Positions 16,233-24,213 are shown, counted from the first letter of the stretch. The stretch: 64,000 bases of DNA from Pseudomonas reinekei (GCF_001945365.1 NZ_MSTQ01000006.1:62001-126000); one strand, 5' to 3'. Numbers and translations are program-made. Notes: generated by a model not told the origin, from the letters alone.

Positions 16233-16526
16233 ATGGAACTCAGTTCTTTCTATCTTACCATTGTCTCAATTGCCGTCGGGCTGGTTTCCGCAGCAAGCTG
16301 GCTGCGCGCAAGTGTGATTAAGGTCAGCCATGAAAAAGCGATGAAGTCCCGTGAGAAAGAAGCCAGAAAGAGAGGAGAAAAACCAAATTACGCATCCGTA
16401 AGCTTGGATGGATGGGATATGTCAGCGACTTTTTCGGCACAGTCAAAGTGGAATGCTACTGGTGCTTTCTTTGCAGCAATATCTATCTTGCTACAAGCTA
16501 CGGTGCAGATGCTGAGCAACTTCTAA
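16233..16526 (+). CDS. Small membrane protein of unknown function (97 aa)
   Basis: Starts MELSSFYLTIVSIAVGLVSA with AGGAG 9 bases upstream. A first hydrophobic helix at residues 6-24 is followed by a strongly charged stretch (HEKAMKSREKEARKRGEK) and a second helix near 75-92. It stands alone on the plus strand upstream of the minus-strand nuclease/RT cluster. No family recognised. Confidence 0.6.
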   Translation: MELSSFYLTIVSIAVGLVSAASWLRASVIKVSHEKAMKSREKEARKRGEKPNYASVSLDGWDMSATFSAQSKWNATGAFFAAISILLQATVQMLSNF

Positions 16527-16751
16527 CATCGTTTATACCGATATACTCAGTAACGACCACCCAGCCCCGACGAACACGTAGTCGACAGATGAAAGCGGCC
16601 GCTATAGTGCTATTGCAGCCCTTTGCGATAGACTGCACTCGGCCAGGAGCTGTCGCTGGTGATAGTATGCAAACAACCAAGATTCGACGTTAACAACTGT
16701 CTACGGAGCTAGGTGCGATTACACACGCCTTCGCAGTCCTTTCAATACCTT

Positions 16752-17876
16752 CTACATAGACAATCTAAAACGTTCTATTTTTCCCGCCAAGATTTCTTCT
16801 GGGCGTCTCCCGTCTGATTTAGCCATTAGCATTGCTTTAATATCCTCATCATCCAAAATAATTATGAGCTTTCGATGAATGAGCCATTGTTCTCGCAGGG
16901 TATGTTCACATCCAGAGCTGTCGCCGCCTTGTCGAGAAACAATTAAACCAAAGAGGCCAGCTCCATGAGATTTTAGATAATTTGCTAGCTGGAGAACATC
17001 TTGCTTCTTGACTTTTCTAGTGTAATTTTTTGCATCAATCACTACATAATCAGCCTCATACTTCTGCCGCATAAAACTCCAAAATCCCTCTTCGGTATAG
17101 TTGGGTACAATGAGGTCGCGGCGGTTAGCTTCTGATTTATCCGAAAGTTCTGGTATAGGCTTGGCAAGCGGTGGCGTAAAAAGCAATTCAATAATTTCCC
17201 CCACCAGATCTTGGTAAACATAGCAGTCCTTTCGCCCTGGTGCACAGGACTCTAGAGATTTAATTAGCCTTTGTTCCTCAGTTAAACCTTTAGGTCTAGC
17301 ATTAAGTGCTGAAAATAATGCTTTGTAGTAGCTCGTAGATGTCAAGCATATTTGTGCAGCAAAGTTTCTGGTGATGTAATTCAGATCCCAAATATCAATA
17401 TTTGCAGCCCTTAATCTCTCGATATCAGACTCGCCCAATGAAACCGGAGTGGCAAAGATCTTGCTGCATTCGCCATAAGCGGCTTGATATTTATCAAGCT
17501 GAGAGATTACGTTATCTATAAATAACGATCCGCTTCCAAGCGATGTCTTACATTCAATCAGTAACCGTTTCGTATATTTCGCGCCCTTATGGTCCACCAG
17601 AATATCTGCTCGATATCTGGTCTCCCTACCCAATACGGTATCAACCCTCAAGTTACTATACGCCTTGTGGTGTCCAAGCAATTCCGCAAGAAACCTAACA
17701 AACTCGGCTTCTCTAGGCTGATGGCCCACCACTTGGTTGCAACTGGCACAAATTGTAAGCAGGTTGTTGAAGACAAGTCCTCCGCCTAAGTTTTTAGGGC
17801 GAAAATGAGATAAGCTTGATGTATTGGTGGATGCTAGTGAACCACAGTAAAAGCATCGCTGTTCGTTTTCTGCCAA
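16752..17876 (-). CDS. HNH nuclease fused to two restriction-endonuclease-like domains
   Basis: 374-residue protein. Residues 8-47 form an HNH-type zinc finger (Cys8, Cys11, Cys43, Cys46; His24 in SHFRPKN; Asn38 and Asn47, an HNN variant). Residues 75-170 contain YRADILV...LLIECKTS, a PD-(D/E)xK core. A second core lies at about 265-350 (ADYVVIDAKNYTRKVKKQD). The start is TTG at 17876 with GGAG 7 bases upstream; no in-frame ATG or GTG is available. It lies on the same strand as, and 158 bases downstream of, the RT operon, and has similarly low GC. A DNA-targeting defence role is inferred; which of the three active sites work is unknown. Confidence 0.7.
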   Translation of the reverse strand: MAENEQRCFYCGSLASTNTSSLSHFRPKNLGGGLVFNNLLTICASCNQVVGHQPREAEFVRFLAELLGHHKAYSNLRVDTVLGRETRYRADILVDHKGAKYTKRLLIECKTSLGSGSLFIDNVISQLDKYQAAYGECSKIFATPVSLGESDIERLRAANIDIWDLNYITRNFAAQICLTSTSYYKALFSALNARPKGLTEEQRLIKSLESCAPGRKDCYVYQDLVGEIIELLFTPPLAKPIPELSDKSEANRRDLIVPNYTEEGFWSFMRQKYEADYVVIDAKNYTRKVKKQDVLQLANYLKSHGAGLFGLIVSRQGGDSSGCEHTLREQWLIHRKLIIILDDEDIKAMLMAKSDGRRPEEILAGKIERFRLSM

Positions 17877-17946
17877 CTTTTTTCTCCGTAATGCTCACTG
17901 ATTCACCCCTTGCATTGTGGGCGTTGTGATAAGGTCTTCTCGTTCC

Positions 17947-17972
17947 TACAGCCTCAGTCTAATGAGGCTGTA
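17947..17972. other. Perfect 10-bp hairpin between the RT operon and the HNH gene
   Basis: TACAGCCTCA, loop GTCTAA, TGAGGCTGTA. On the minus strand (the coding strand here) a T-run lies before, not after, the stem, so it is not an ordinary terminator for the operon. It may be part of a structured RNA, a processing site or a regulator site. Confidence 0.5.
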
Positions 17973-18034
17973 AGGCGAAAAAAAACAATTACAATTTCCT
18001 GCGAAGATAGAGTTTCGGCCAGGTAAGTAATGCC

Positions 18035-18742
18035 TTATCTAGAGATCGCAAGTTGCGTCATACTTCCTGCGATGTTCGACAGTACATCACTCGCACGCAT
18101 ACCGCTGAGTTCCACGCATAACCTGTCTAGAGTACGCTCCCAGTAGTATCCATTTCGAGGGTTGAACAGGCCAACTTTCGAAAAGCTTAATTCTCCCTTT
18201 GAAAAAGCCAGGCTGGAGTATATTAAAAGCTGCTTAACATCGCTCACCCTAAACCCCCGGTCTCCGGCCTTTATCTCATAAAGACAATCTTTATATATGA
18301 GGTCTCCTTCGCAAGCAGATACCACACCACAACCAGAGAACTTTGGTCTTATATCAAAGTTCTTATTATCAGGGAAGGATAACATTAAGTTTCGAGTCAA
18401 TCCAAAAATTTCTTCCTTGCACAAGTCGTCAAGAAATAATGCAGCCGACCCTTCGTTTTTCGTAATTCTAAGGATGTATCCAGCAACACTCTCGATACTC
18501 TGCTGAGCAATTGACAGTATCACTTCCCTCTTCGGTTGTAGACCAGCGCATCTAGCTCTGCTGAAAGTTTCAAATGCCAATTCATTTAAAAAGCCTCTTA
18601 AGTTTACTGGTGCTACATTATCAATTGGCAGTACTTGGCGAACAACTTTTAAGTTTTCTCGACGCCAATAAGTATCGGCGAGGGGTATGATTTCGTGCCA
18701 TAGCGATGTAAAGCTGGAAGCAAAATGCTGTTCAGATATCAT
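18035..18742 (-). CDS. PD-(D/E)xK-like protein coupled to the reverse transcriptase
   Basis: 235-residue protein (MISEQHFASS...). It is mostly helical in its first 120 residues. Residues 145-172 read EGDLIY...LYEIKAGDRGF...VKQL, with Asp147, Glu156 and Lys158 spaced like the PD-(D/E)xK nuclease core followed by a conserved-looking Gln/Lys helix. The ATG overlaps the RT stop by 4 bases (ATGA), so the two proteins are made together and probably act together. I do not know a described defence RT with this partner. Nuclease activity is inferred from the motif. Confidence 0.6.
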   Translation of the reverse strand: MISEQHFASSFTSLWHEIIPLADTYWRRENLKVVRQVLPIDNVAPVNLRGFLNELAFETFSRARCAGLQPKREVILSIAQQSIESVAGYILRITKNEGSAALFLDDLCKEEIFGLTRNLMLSFPDNKNFDIRPKFSGCGVVSACEGDLIYKDCLYEIKAGDRGFRVSDVKQLLIYSSLAFSKGELSFSKVGLFNPRNGYYWERTLDRLCVELSGMRASDVLSNIAGSMTQLAISR

Positions 18743-20361
18743 ACTGGAACTCTCCAGCCTTGAGGGTTCTTCTGCTTTGAGTCTGCTGCCCAAGTGAGTA
18801 TTAGTTTTTCAAAATCATTCAGATCTTGCTTTACAGAGTCGCGCCAATGCTTTCCTTCATCCTCGAGTATATAAGAGCTAATTAACATGGCTCTACGCTC
18901 CCATACAGTTAGCGTAGAATAGCTTTTTCGACAGTTTGATACCCAGTGATCCGCACCTCGATGCGCCATCATGAGAATGATGTCTCTCTTTATCATCATA
19001 CTTAAAGGTTGCTTGTAAAGTAATGATAGCAGCCTTTCCGACTCTTCCGAAAAGTCAGCGGAAAGAACCCTTAATGTATATGATAAGTTTGTGGGTACTT
19101 GAGTTATATAAGAGCCAGAAGAAATAAGCCCGCGCAGCTTTAGAAAAAGCTCCTCTTTTACATTGGGTTCTAGAGTTTCAAGCAGTCCGCGGCACAAAAG
19201 CATTACCGCTGGATAAATAGGGTACAAAAGATCCAGGCTATTTATAAGTGACTTAACGGCGTCATTTTGCACCGCTGGCTTTAGGTGTTTCAATGCAGAT
19301 ATCAGTCTCCTGGAAAGCCCCTCGTCAATACGGCTCTTAGATAGCTCCCGACCAAGCATGCCAACAATATCAAATTTTGATAATTCAGCCTTAAGTTGCT
19401 CGTAGTCGCTTTCAGCAGTTTGAGAGTAAGGATCGAAATAGACGCGAAGTCGTCTAAATGCTCGCTCCTCTGTATCGCGTTCAGCTTCATGTTCCTCAGG
19501 AGCCGAAAATTCAGATGTTGATAAAAACTCTTTCGAGGTCATTATTCTTGTTTTCGTTTTTTGCAGCGACAAGCCTTCATTTGTTAAAAGCAGGTCATTA
19601 AGCGAAATTAATGCAGAGTATGCTTCTTCTTTGTTTTTCGCAAAAATAACAAAGTCGTCCACAAAACGACAAAAAATGATTGATTCGCTTATTAGAAGTC
19701 GATCTACTCTATTCAGTAGAAGCTCGCTGAGAATTCTCGCGGCAGCTCCTCCTACTGGTAAGCCATATGAAACATTGTCAGATATTGATTGGAGTATCGT
19801 CATGATGCGCTTGATTATGTCGCCATTATTGGTGGCTTTCTTAAGTGCGTTCTCCAATCGGTGGTGGTAGATTCGTGGGTAAAAATCGGATATGTCGCAT
19901 CGAAGTACGTAAGAGTTGTCATGCGCATGTGCAACAGATGCATGTTGAAACTTCTGCCAGCCAACCTCCTTATCAAATAGTGACCCTGTATCCTTGTCCG
20001 GTTTAAATCTATAAGAAAAGACTATGTCAGAGCCTAATCTTTTGGACTCTATCTCTTCCGCAATCGTTAGCACTAGAGCTAGTAAGTAAGCATTCCAAAT
20101 CGGATCTATCTGTGTGCCCCATCTGAACCCGCTATACCCGACCACTGAAAGATTTTTTGCCGTCAGGATGGGGATGTTTTTTACTGCGGCATCAAAATCC
20201 TTATCAATGCTTTCCAGGACAGCGATAACACCATCAGCTTTGTCATTGAATATGTGATTTTCGATAGGATAAGGAAATATATCTGTGTCACCAAATTTGG
20301 CAACATTCTTAACGGCCAGCTTAAAAATATCAGTTTTTATGATTGGCACACTCTTCTCCAT
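18739..20361 (-). CDS. UG/Abi-like (defence-associated) reverse transcriptase
   Basis: 540 residues from ATG 20361. Motif A is LRCDISDFYPRIYHHRLE (Asp156), motif B GLPVGGAAARILSE (about 200-213), and the catalytic box FCRFVDDFVIFAK (Asp235, Asp236; Phe replaces the usual Tyr/Ala-Asp-Asp tyrosine). A conserved upstream block RWGTQIDPIWNAYLLAL and FSYRFKP is also seen. About 240 C-terminal residues are helical, like the alpha-repeat region of Abi/UG enzymes. There is no maturase, thumb or integrase domain, so it is not a group II intron or a simple retron RT. A TTG at 20385 would add 8 residues. It overlaps the next gene. The exact UG/DRT group cannot be assigned by eye. Confidence 0.8.
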   Translation of the reverse strand: MEKSVPIIKTDIFKLAVKNVAKFGDTDIFPYPIENHIFNDKADGVIAVLESIDKDFDAAVKNIPILTAKNLSVVGYSGFRWGTQIDPIWNAYLLALVLTIAEEIESKRLGSDIVFSYRFKPDKDTGSLFDKEVGWQKFQHASVAHAHDNSYVLRCDISDFYPRIYHHRLENALKKATNNGDIIKRIMTILQSISDNVSYGLPVGGAAARILSELLLNRVDRLLISESIIFCRFVDDFVIFAKNKEEAYSALISLNDLLLTNEGLSLQKTKTRIMTSKEFLSTSEFSAPEEHEAERDTEERAFRRLRVYFDPYSQTAESDYEQLKAELSKFDIVGMLGRELSKSRIDEGLSRRLISALKHLKPAVQNDAVKSLINSLDLLYPIYPAVMLLCRGLLETLEPNVKEELFLKLRGLISSGSYITQVPTNLSYTLRVLSADFSEESERLLSLLYKQPLSMMIKRDIILMMAHRGADHWVSNCRKSYSTLTVWERRAMLISSYILEDEGKHWRDSVKQDLNDFEKLILTWAADSKQKNPQGWRVPV

Positions 20362-20385
20362 GAGTTTGCTGTTGAAGGGAAGCAA

Positions 20386-20689
20386 TGTACGTCTTCAACC
20401 TAGCGATTAATTTTATTGTAGCGCCGCTTTTTTTACAAAAAACTGTAAAAACTAAATCTCATCTGGCTAACGCAGAAAGAGAAAAGTGGCTCTTCCCCTT
20501 GCGCCTGCATTCGACACAGCCTCACGTACATAGCATAGGATGGGCATTATTCCAATTACTGAACTGTGGAAAAAGGGGATGACTGGAAGGGGGGCTGGAA
20601 AGGGTAGGGATTTGTCATTGGATAAGATGCGGCGACTAACGTCGGTCCGGTTCATGGGCGTTCCCGCTTTTTAGGTCACCCGTCTTCGT
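20386..20689. other. Gap upstream of the reverse transcriptase
   Basis: About 300 bases without a convincing gene. The part next to the RT is AT-rich (TTTTACAGTTTTTTGTAAAA, then TACAAT) and probably carries its promoter, but the spacing of -35 and -10 elements is not convincing. Defence RTs often have a non-coding RNA nearby, and this gap is one place to look. Confidence 0.4.
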
Positions 20690-21019
20690 TCATTGAATGT
20701 CTTTCAAATAATCCTTAAGCGCAACGAGCGGAGCATCAAGCTCCTCCATCGCCTGAATCCCGGCAAACTCCCCCGCCAACCTCCCCAACTCCCGCCCCAA
20801 CGGCTTATCCACACCCCCAACCGCCTCCAACGCCAACCCCACACACTCACCCACCTTCACCTGAATCCCCTCAACATCCCCCCGCCGCACCAGCAACTCA
20901 AACACATCCCGCTGGTAATCGCCCATCACCAGATCATCCCGCAAAATCGGGCTCGAACCCTCCGTTTCATAAGCCAGTTTGAGGGAGAAGAGGGCGACGG
21001 TTTCCAGGTGTAATTCCAT
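20690..21019 (-). CDS. Conserved-looking small protein, unknown function (109 aa)
   Basis: Acidic helical protein starting MELHLETVALFSLKLAYETEGSS. The codon positions are extremely GC-rich (long C-runs on the plus strand), typical of core Pseudomonas genes, so it probably belongs to the host and lies just outside the satellite boundary at 21181. No family recognised. Confidence 0.6.
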   Translation of the reverse strand: MELHLETVALFSLKLAYETEGSSPILRDDLVMGDYQRDVFELLVRRGDVEGIQVKVGECVGLALEAVGGVDKPLGRELGRLAGEFAGIQAMEELDAPLVALKDYLKDIQ

Positions 21020-21081
21020 GGGGGGAATCCTTGTGAAATGTTCCGGCGGTGCGGGTGGTGTGTAAGGGCAAGGGGCAAAAG

Positions 21082-21106
21082 CATCGCCAGCAGGCTGGCT
21101 CCCACA
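21082..21106. repeat. Single REP-like sequence
   Basis: CATCGCCAGCAGGCTGGCTCCCACA-type REP with the palindrome GCCAGCAGGCTGGC, in the gap between the small protein gene and the satellite left end. Confidence 0.7.
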
Positions 21107-21142
21107 GGGGTGTGTGGGGTGTCAGGGGCTTTATTGCGGGCG

Positions 21143-21172
21143 AAAAAAAAGGCCTTGCTAAGCAAGACCTTT
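21143..21172 (-). terminator. Original tRNA-Leu terminator, now at the far end of the element
   Basis: On the minus strand AAGGTCTTGCTTAGCAAGGCCTT is followed by a T-run, 9-10 bases after a tRNA-like 3' end (CTCGGGCACCA). It is exactly where a terminator of tRNA-Leu would lie, which suggests that integration separated it from the tRNA body. Confidence 0.75.
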
Positions 21173-21180
21173 CTTAATGT

Positions 21181-21200
21181 TGGTGCCCGAGGGAGACTCG
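21181..21200. repeat. Attachment-site repeat, distal copy
   Basis: Copy of the last 20 or so bases of tRNA-Leu (minus strand CGAGTCTCCCTCGGGCACCA), one C shorter than the tRNA copy at 38056-38076. Right of it the sequence no longer resembles the tRNA. Confidence 0.8.
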
Positions 21201-21295
21201 TGTGCACTATATAAATCGTGGTCCGCAGCCTATTTTAACCCAAAGGGATACAACTGGGGATACACGCTGGCAACTACTAGACGCCTCAAGGGCGT

Positions 21296-21715
21296 TTATC
21301 TCGGTAGGTATCTCAAAATCAGTTTCGCTTGCTGCTCGTAGCCGTGAGTTTGAAGATACTGGACGAACACGTGCCAAGGCGGAATATTGCTCATGTAAGG
21401 ATTGGCATCGGCACCCGCAAACATTCCTCCGCCTGGACCTGTAAATAGTCCACCTCCAGGTCCTGTAAATAATCCGCCTCCAGGCCCAGTGAACAGTCCG
21501 CCCCCGACACCAGTGAACAGTCCGCCACCAACCCCCGTGAAAAGTCCACCGCCTACGCCGGTAAACATCCCACCCCCGACGCCGGTAAACATTCCTCCAC
21601 CTACACCGGTGAACGCTCCTCCACCAACGCCGGTAAACAAACCGCCACCGACGCCTGTGAATCTACCGCCACCTACGCCAGTGAACTGATTACGTGGCCA
21701 TTTGTTTGTCGTCAC
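21296..21715 (-). CDS. FTGVGGG octapeptide-repeat protein (139 aa)
   Basis: After [10 protein letters not shown] there are eleven perfect tandem copies of an 8-residue unit, FTG(V/P)GGGx with x being L, M, A or R (residues 11-98), and one decayed copy (FAGADAN). The DNA shows the matching 24-base period at about 21415-21690. The last three units have Pro, the first eight Val. A non-repetitive end, [19 protein letters not shown], follows. The start is GTG at 21715 with AGGGAAG upstream. Unit number is probably variable. The Gly-rich repeats suggest an extended or beta-stacked structure; no function is known to me. It lies 58 bases downstream of the small gene at 21774. Confidence 0.75.
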   Translation of the reverse strand: MTTNKWPRNQFTGVGGGRFTGVGGGLFTGVGGGAFTGVGGGMFTGVGGGMFTGVGGGLFTGVGGGLFTGVGGGLFTGPGGGLFTGPGGGLFTGPGGGMFAGADANPYMSNIPPWHVFVQYLQTHGYEQQAKLILRYLPR

Positions 21716-21773
21716 GTTTCTTCCCTATGTCGTGGTTATTCGCAATGAGAGGTCATGCGGGGCATGCCATCAG

Positions 21774-21989
21774 TTAGGTTCTACTTTCGGCCGAAAGGGA
21801 AATGATTGCCAAGTTGATGAATCCGGCGTTCTCATCAAGGGTATTTAAAGCGCCTCGCACATTTTCAGCTACTTCGGTGGAGCCTCGCTCCTCTACCCAC
21901 TTTGAAAGCTCTTCGATCGCAGCACCCAATGCGAGCTGGTTGTTATTGAGGCGCCGAAGCAAGGACGGGAGTACAGATTTGTCTTCCAT
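21774..21989 (-). CDS. Small helical protein upstream of the repeat protein (71 aa)
   Basis: MEDKSVLPSLLRRLNNNQLA... with GGAG 7 bases before the ATG. Amphipathic helices throughout, ending FINLAIISLSAESRT. It is co-directional with the FTGVGGG protein and probably forms a two-gene operon with it at the left end of the satellite. No family recognised. Confidence 0.65.
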   Translation of the reverse strand: MEDKSVLPSLLRRLNNNQLALGAAIEELSKWVEERGSTEVAENVRGALNTLDENAGFINLAIISLSAESRT

Positions 21990-22055
21990 GATAATTCTCC
22001 GATTGACGTTGCAAGCGTAGCTGCTTAAAGGAGGTGTGAAGTCCGTTCGTCAAAA

Positions 22056-22620
22056 GCTGCTGGGGACCCTGAGGTTTTGTTAGGTACACGGGGTCGGAAA
22101 CCCGCGGGATCTCGGTAGTGGGAGGCCTCCCAGCTTACTGAAATTTCAGTCATTGAAATCGAAAGCATTTGGTTGAAAAAAGACCATCGTTACTGCATCG
22201 GTAACGATGGTCTTTTGTGTTGCTGATTCCGCACACCTCGGGCTGTCAACCGAGTCAACCTGTCAACCTGTCAACCAATGTAAAAAAAACAGCCACTACC
22301 AAGATCGCGCGGGTTTTATGCCCCGTGTCAGTCAGAAATACTCAGGGTCCCCGGTGACCTCCCAGCATCTGTGCATTTGCACTGGTGAACTGCGTGTTAA
22401 CCCGGTTCACCTGTTCACTAAGCTGGGCACCTGTCCGCTAACAAAGTCCGGCGGGTTACTCGCCCCGTGTCGAGGGTAATTCCTCAGGGGCCCCGGCACA
22501 ATTTGGGTGCCTGTTAACCTGAGTTAACTGTTAACCGAATTTTTTCTTTGGCCAGCCCCCTGAGCTCGCGGGTTTCCGACCCCGTGCTCTTAAGCTAACT
22601 CCAGGGGCCCCAGCAATGTC
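22056..22620. repeat. Iteron-rich region, candidate replication origin of the satellite
   Basis: Three clusters of short repeats reading CTGT(C/T)AACC on the plus strand (GGTTGACAG / GGTTAACAG on the other): 22243-22276 (four units at 8-9 base spacing), 22382-22420 (GGTGAACT and GGTTCACCTGTTCACT) and 22511-22536. Each cluster is followed by a GC block GCGGGTT...CCCCGTG...CTCAGGGNCCCC (22307, 22450, 22564), and an inverted copy of the block lies at 22056-22113. P4 alpha protein is known to bind GGTGAACAG iterons, and this element encodes a primase-helicase, so an origin or crr-like role is inferred. Confidence 0.6.
22178..22216. terminator. Bidirectional terminator-like hairpin
   Basis: Perfect 16-bp stem (AAAAGACCATCGTTAC, loop TGCATCG, complement ending TCTTTT). 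A-run before and T-run after allow termination on both strands. It separates the 21.3-22.0 kb gene pair from the iteron region. Confidence 0.85.
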
Positions 22621-23190
22621 GGTGTCTTGATTGCCTCATCTCCCCCTGTTAGTCGTTGGCAGATGGCTCCTTCCAAGAGTCTTGGCGATCGGCGAACCAG
22701 CGTTCGAAATTTGCATTGGTCTATACCAAGCCAGTATTGCTTTCGCTGGCGGCGATATACCACACGGGGCGTGGGGGGGGCTAGAAAAGACGTGTTACGG
22801 GTGTTACGAGTGTGACAAGTTAAGTTAACTAATTGAATTTATTGAGTTTAAGTGGTGCTACACATCGTTTGTCTTTCACGTGCGTTGGGTGTTACAAGCC
22901 AATTGGTGTTGCAGCTGAGCTTTCAAATTTGGGGTAAGCCAAAGGTCGAAACCAGCCAATAGCAGCCAGTAGACAGGATGATGGCAAATCAGTAGCGTTG
23001 CATGGGCTGCTACCGAAACGATGGGCTGTCATGATTTTCCGGCCATGTCGCACTTCTCATCGAATGATATGTTGTTTGCAATGACCACTTCTAGGAAAAG
23101 AGAGATTTACAGAATCACAAGGACGTTATAGGTCATTACGACTGAAAATGTGAATGGCTTGTCGCCCAATTGGTTTGTTAGGAGCTAAGC
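22621..23190. other. Gap between the iteron region and the gene at 23191
   Basis: 570 bases with no convincing gene. It holds GTGTTAC motifs at 22792-22798, 22801-22807, 22889-22895 and a variant GTGTGAC at 22810-22816. The same motif is repeated near the integrase at 36603-36618 in inverted orientation. AGGAG at the right end serves the next gene. Confidence 0.5.
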
Positions 23191-23793
23191 ATGGAAAAAG
23201 TTCCGCTGAATAGGCAACAACTTGAAGAGCTGGTTTCAATTAATGTCAGCTTTTTTGGGTTGGATATATCTAGGTTCAGCATGGTCTTCCTTGCACAGAC
23301 TATCCAAATGGATATTAATCGAGTAATTAATATCCATCAGATGATGGACGAAATTAGATATCTGGAAGGTCTAGGCGTTAAGTCACAAACCAAAGAGGCC
23401 ACAGCTTTTAATAAAGAACCTCTCAAAGGATTGATGAAAACTCATTTCACGGATGCGACCTTTATTTTAAAAAACATTGGTATTCATATGGGTTTGCTTA
23501 GTGGGGGTGGTAAAAATCTAGATAAGCTAATTCATGAGGCATTTGACAAAAATACGTCAGGTGTAGTTGATGACGAGTTTATCAACTATATTTCAAACGG
23601 AATGACTGTCGGCGCGTTGAAGGAACGGGCAGAGAATAAAAAATTAACTGGAGAGTGGATTGTTTTTCAAGAGTATGAAAAGAAAAACTACTATCTCACG
23701 CTGGCCGCACACAATGAGGGTGATAACAATATTTATAAAAGAGTGATTGACTGCTATGAGTTGGACTACCCCTTTCTGCGAAGAAAGCTTTAA
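23191..23793 (+). CDS. Unknown cytoplasmic protein (200 aa)
   Basis: Starts MEKVPLNRQQLEELVSINVS with AGGAG 7 bases upstream. No signal peptide or clear membrane helix. A central stretch HFTDATFILKNIGIHMGLLSGG is followed by a DDEFINYISNGMT segment and a C-terminal beta-like part (GEWIVFQEYEKKNYYLTLAAH). The last part, with its many Tyr/Lys/His, could be a nuclease or toxin fold, but no motif is diagnostic. AT-rich cargo gene; function not assigned. Confidence 0.65.
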   Translation: MEKVPLNRQQLEELVSINVSFFGLDISRFSMVFLAQTIQMDINRVINIHQMMDEIRYLEGLGVKSQTKEATAFNKEPLKGLMKTHFTDATFILKNIGIHMGLLSGGGKNLDKLIHEAFDKNTSGVVDDEFINYISNGMTVGALKERAENKKLTGEWIVFQEYEKKNYYLTLAAHNEGDNNIYKRVIDCYELDYPFLRRKL

Positions 23794-23890
23794 AGCGAGC
23801 GTTTGGCTAAATCCGAAACGTTCGAGACGATAATGCAGACAGAAAGAAGTTAAACGCGCGGATAAGCGCCCACTAATAAAGGAGCCGCAC

Positions 23891-24082
23891 TTGGACGAAG
23901 AAATCAGTTTTGAGCATGAAGGAAAAATGTACACCAGCTCCTACTGTGTTCAAGGAGATGATCTGATCGTTTATCTTCCTGATGGTAGCCTGCGGACAAC
24001 TACACTGCGTGGTCTAGACCCTGAAACTGCGGCATTGACCCATTTACGAGGGTTTGTGCTGCACTCAAAAAATCTGACTTAA
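23891..24082 (+). CDS. Small unknown protein (63 aa)
   Basis: TTG start at 23891 with AAAGGAG 6 bases upstream. Short beta-rich protein (EISFEHEGKMYTSSYCV, DDLIVYLPDGSLRTTTL). It lies 97 bases downstream of the 200-residue gene on the same strand and may be its partner. No family recognised. Confidence 0.5.
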   Translation: MDEEISFEHEGKMYTSSYCVQGDDLIVYLPDGSLRTTTLRGLDPETAALTHLRGFVLHSKNLT

Positions 24083-24213
24083 AAGATAGGCAACAGTCCC
24101 CTTCTAAGGGTGCGCTTGTCGGATGGTCATCCTGAATGGCTGTCTCTGGCCAACGAGTAGCCCTAACCGGCTACACCACCCAATAAGACGACCTAGACGG
24201 CTTACGCACTGAC

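Noticed and set aside
16064..16321. 85-codon frame upstream of the 97-residue membrane protein
   Set aside because: Overlaps the better-supported gene, no ribosome site, random-looking C-terminus.
18739..20361. Retron or group II intron RT
   Set aside because: No maturase or thumb/intron features, no msr-msd type RNA recognised, long helical C-terminus and a coupled partner fit UG/Abi RTs better.
20385..20582. 65-codon plus-strand frame upstream of the RT
   Set aside because: Lies in the promoter region of the RT, no ribosome site, ends in low-complexity sequence.
21402..21689. Proline-rich frame opposite the FTGVGGG protein (PPPTPVN repeats)
   Set aside because: It is the complement of the repeat; the minus-strand frame has the better start, ribosome site and a non-repeat C-terminus.
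22243..22276. Short tandem repeats considered as CRISPR
   Set aside because: 8-9 base iterons without spacers; fits an origin, not CRISPR.
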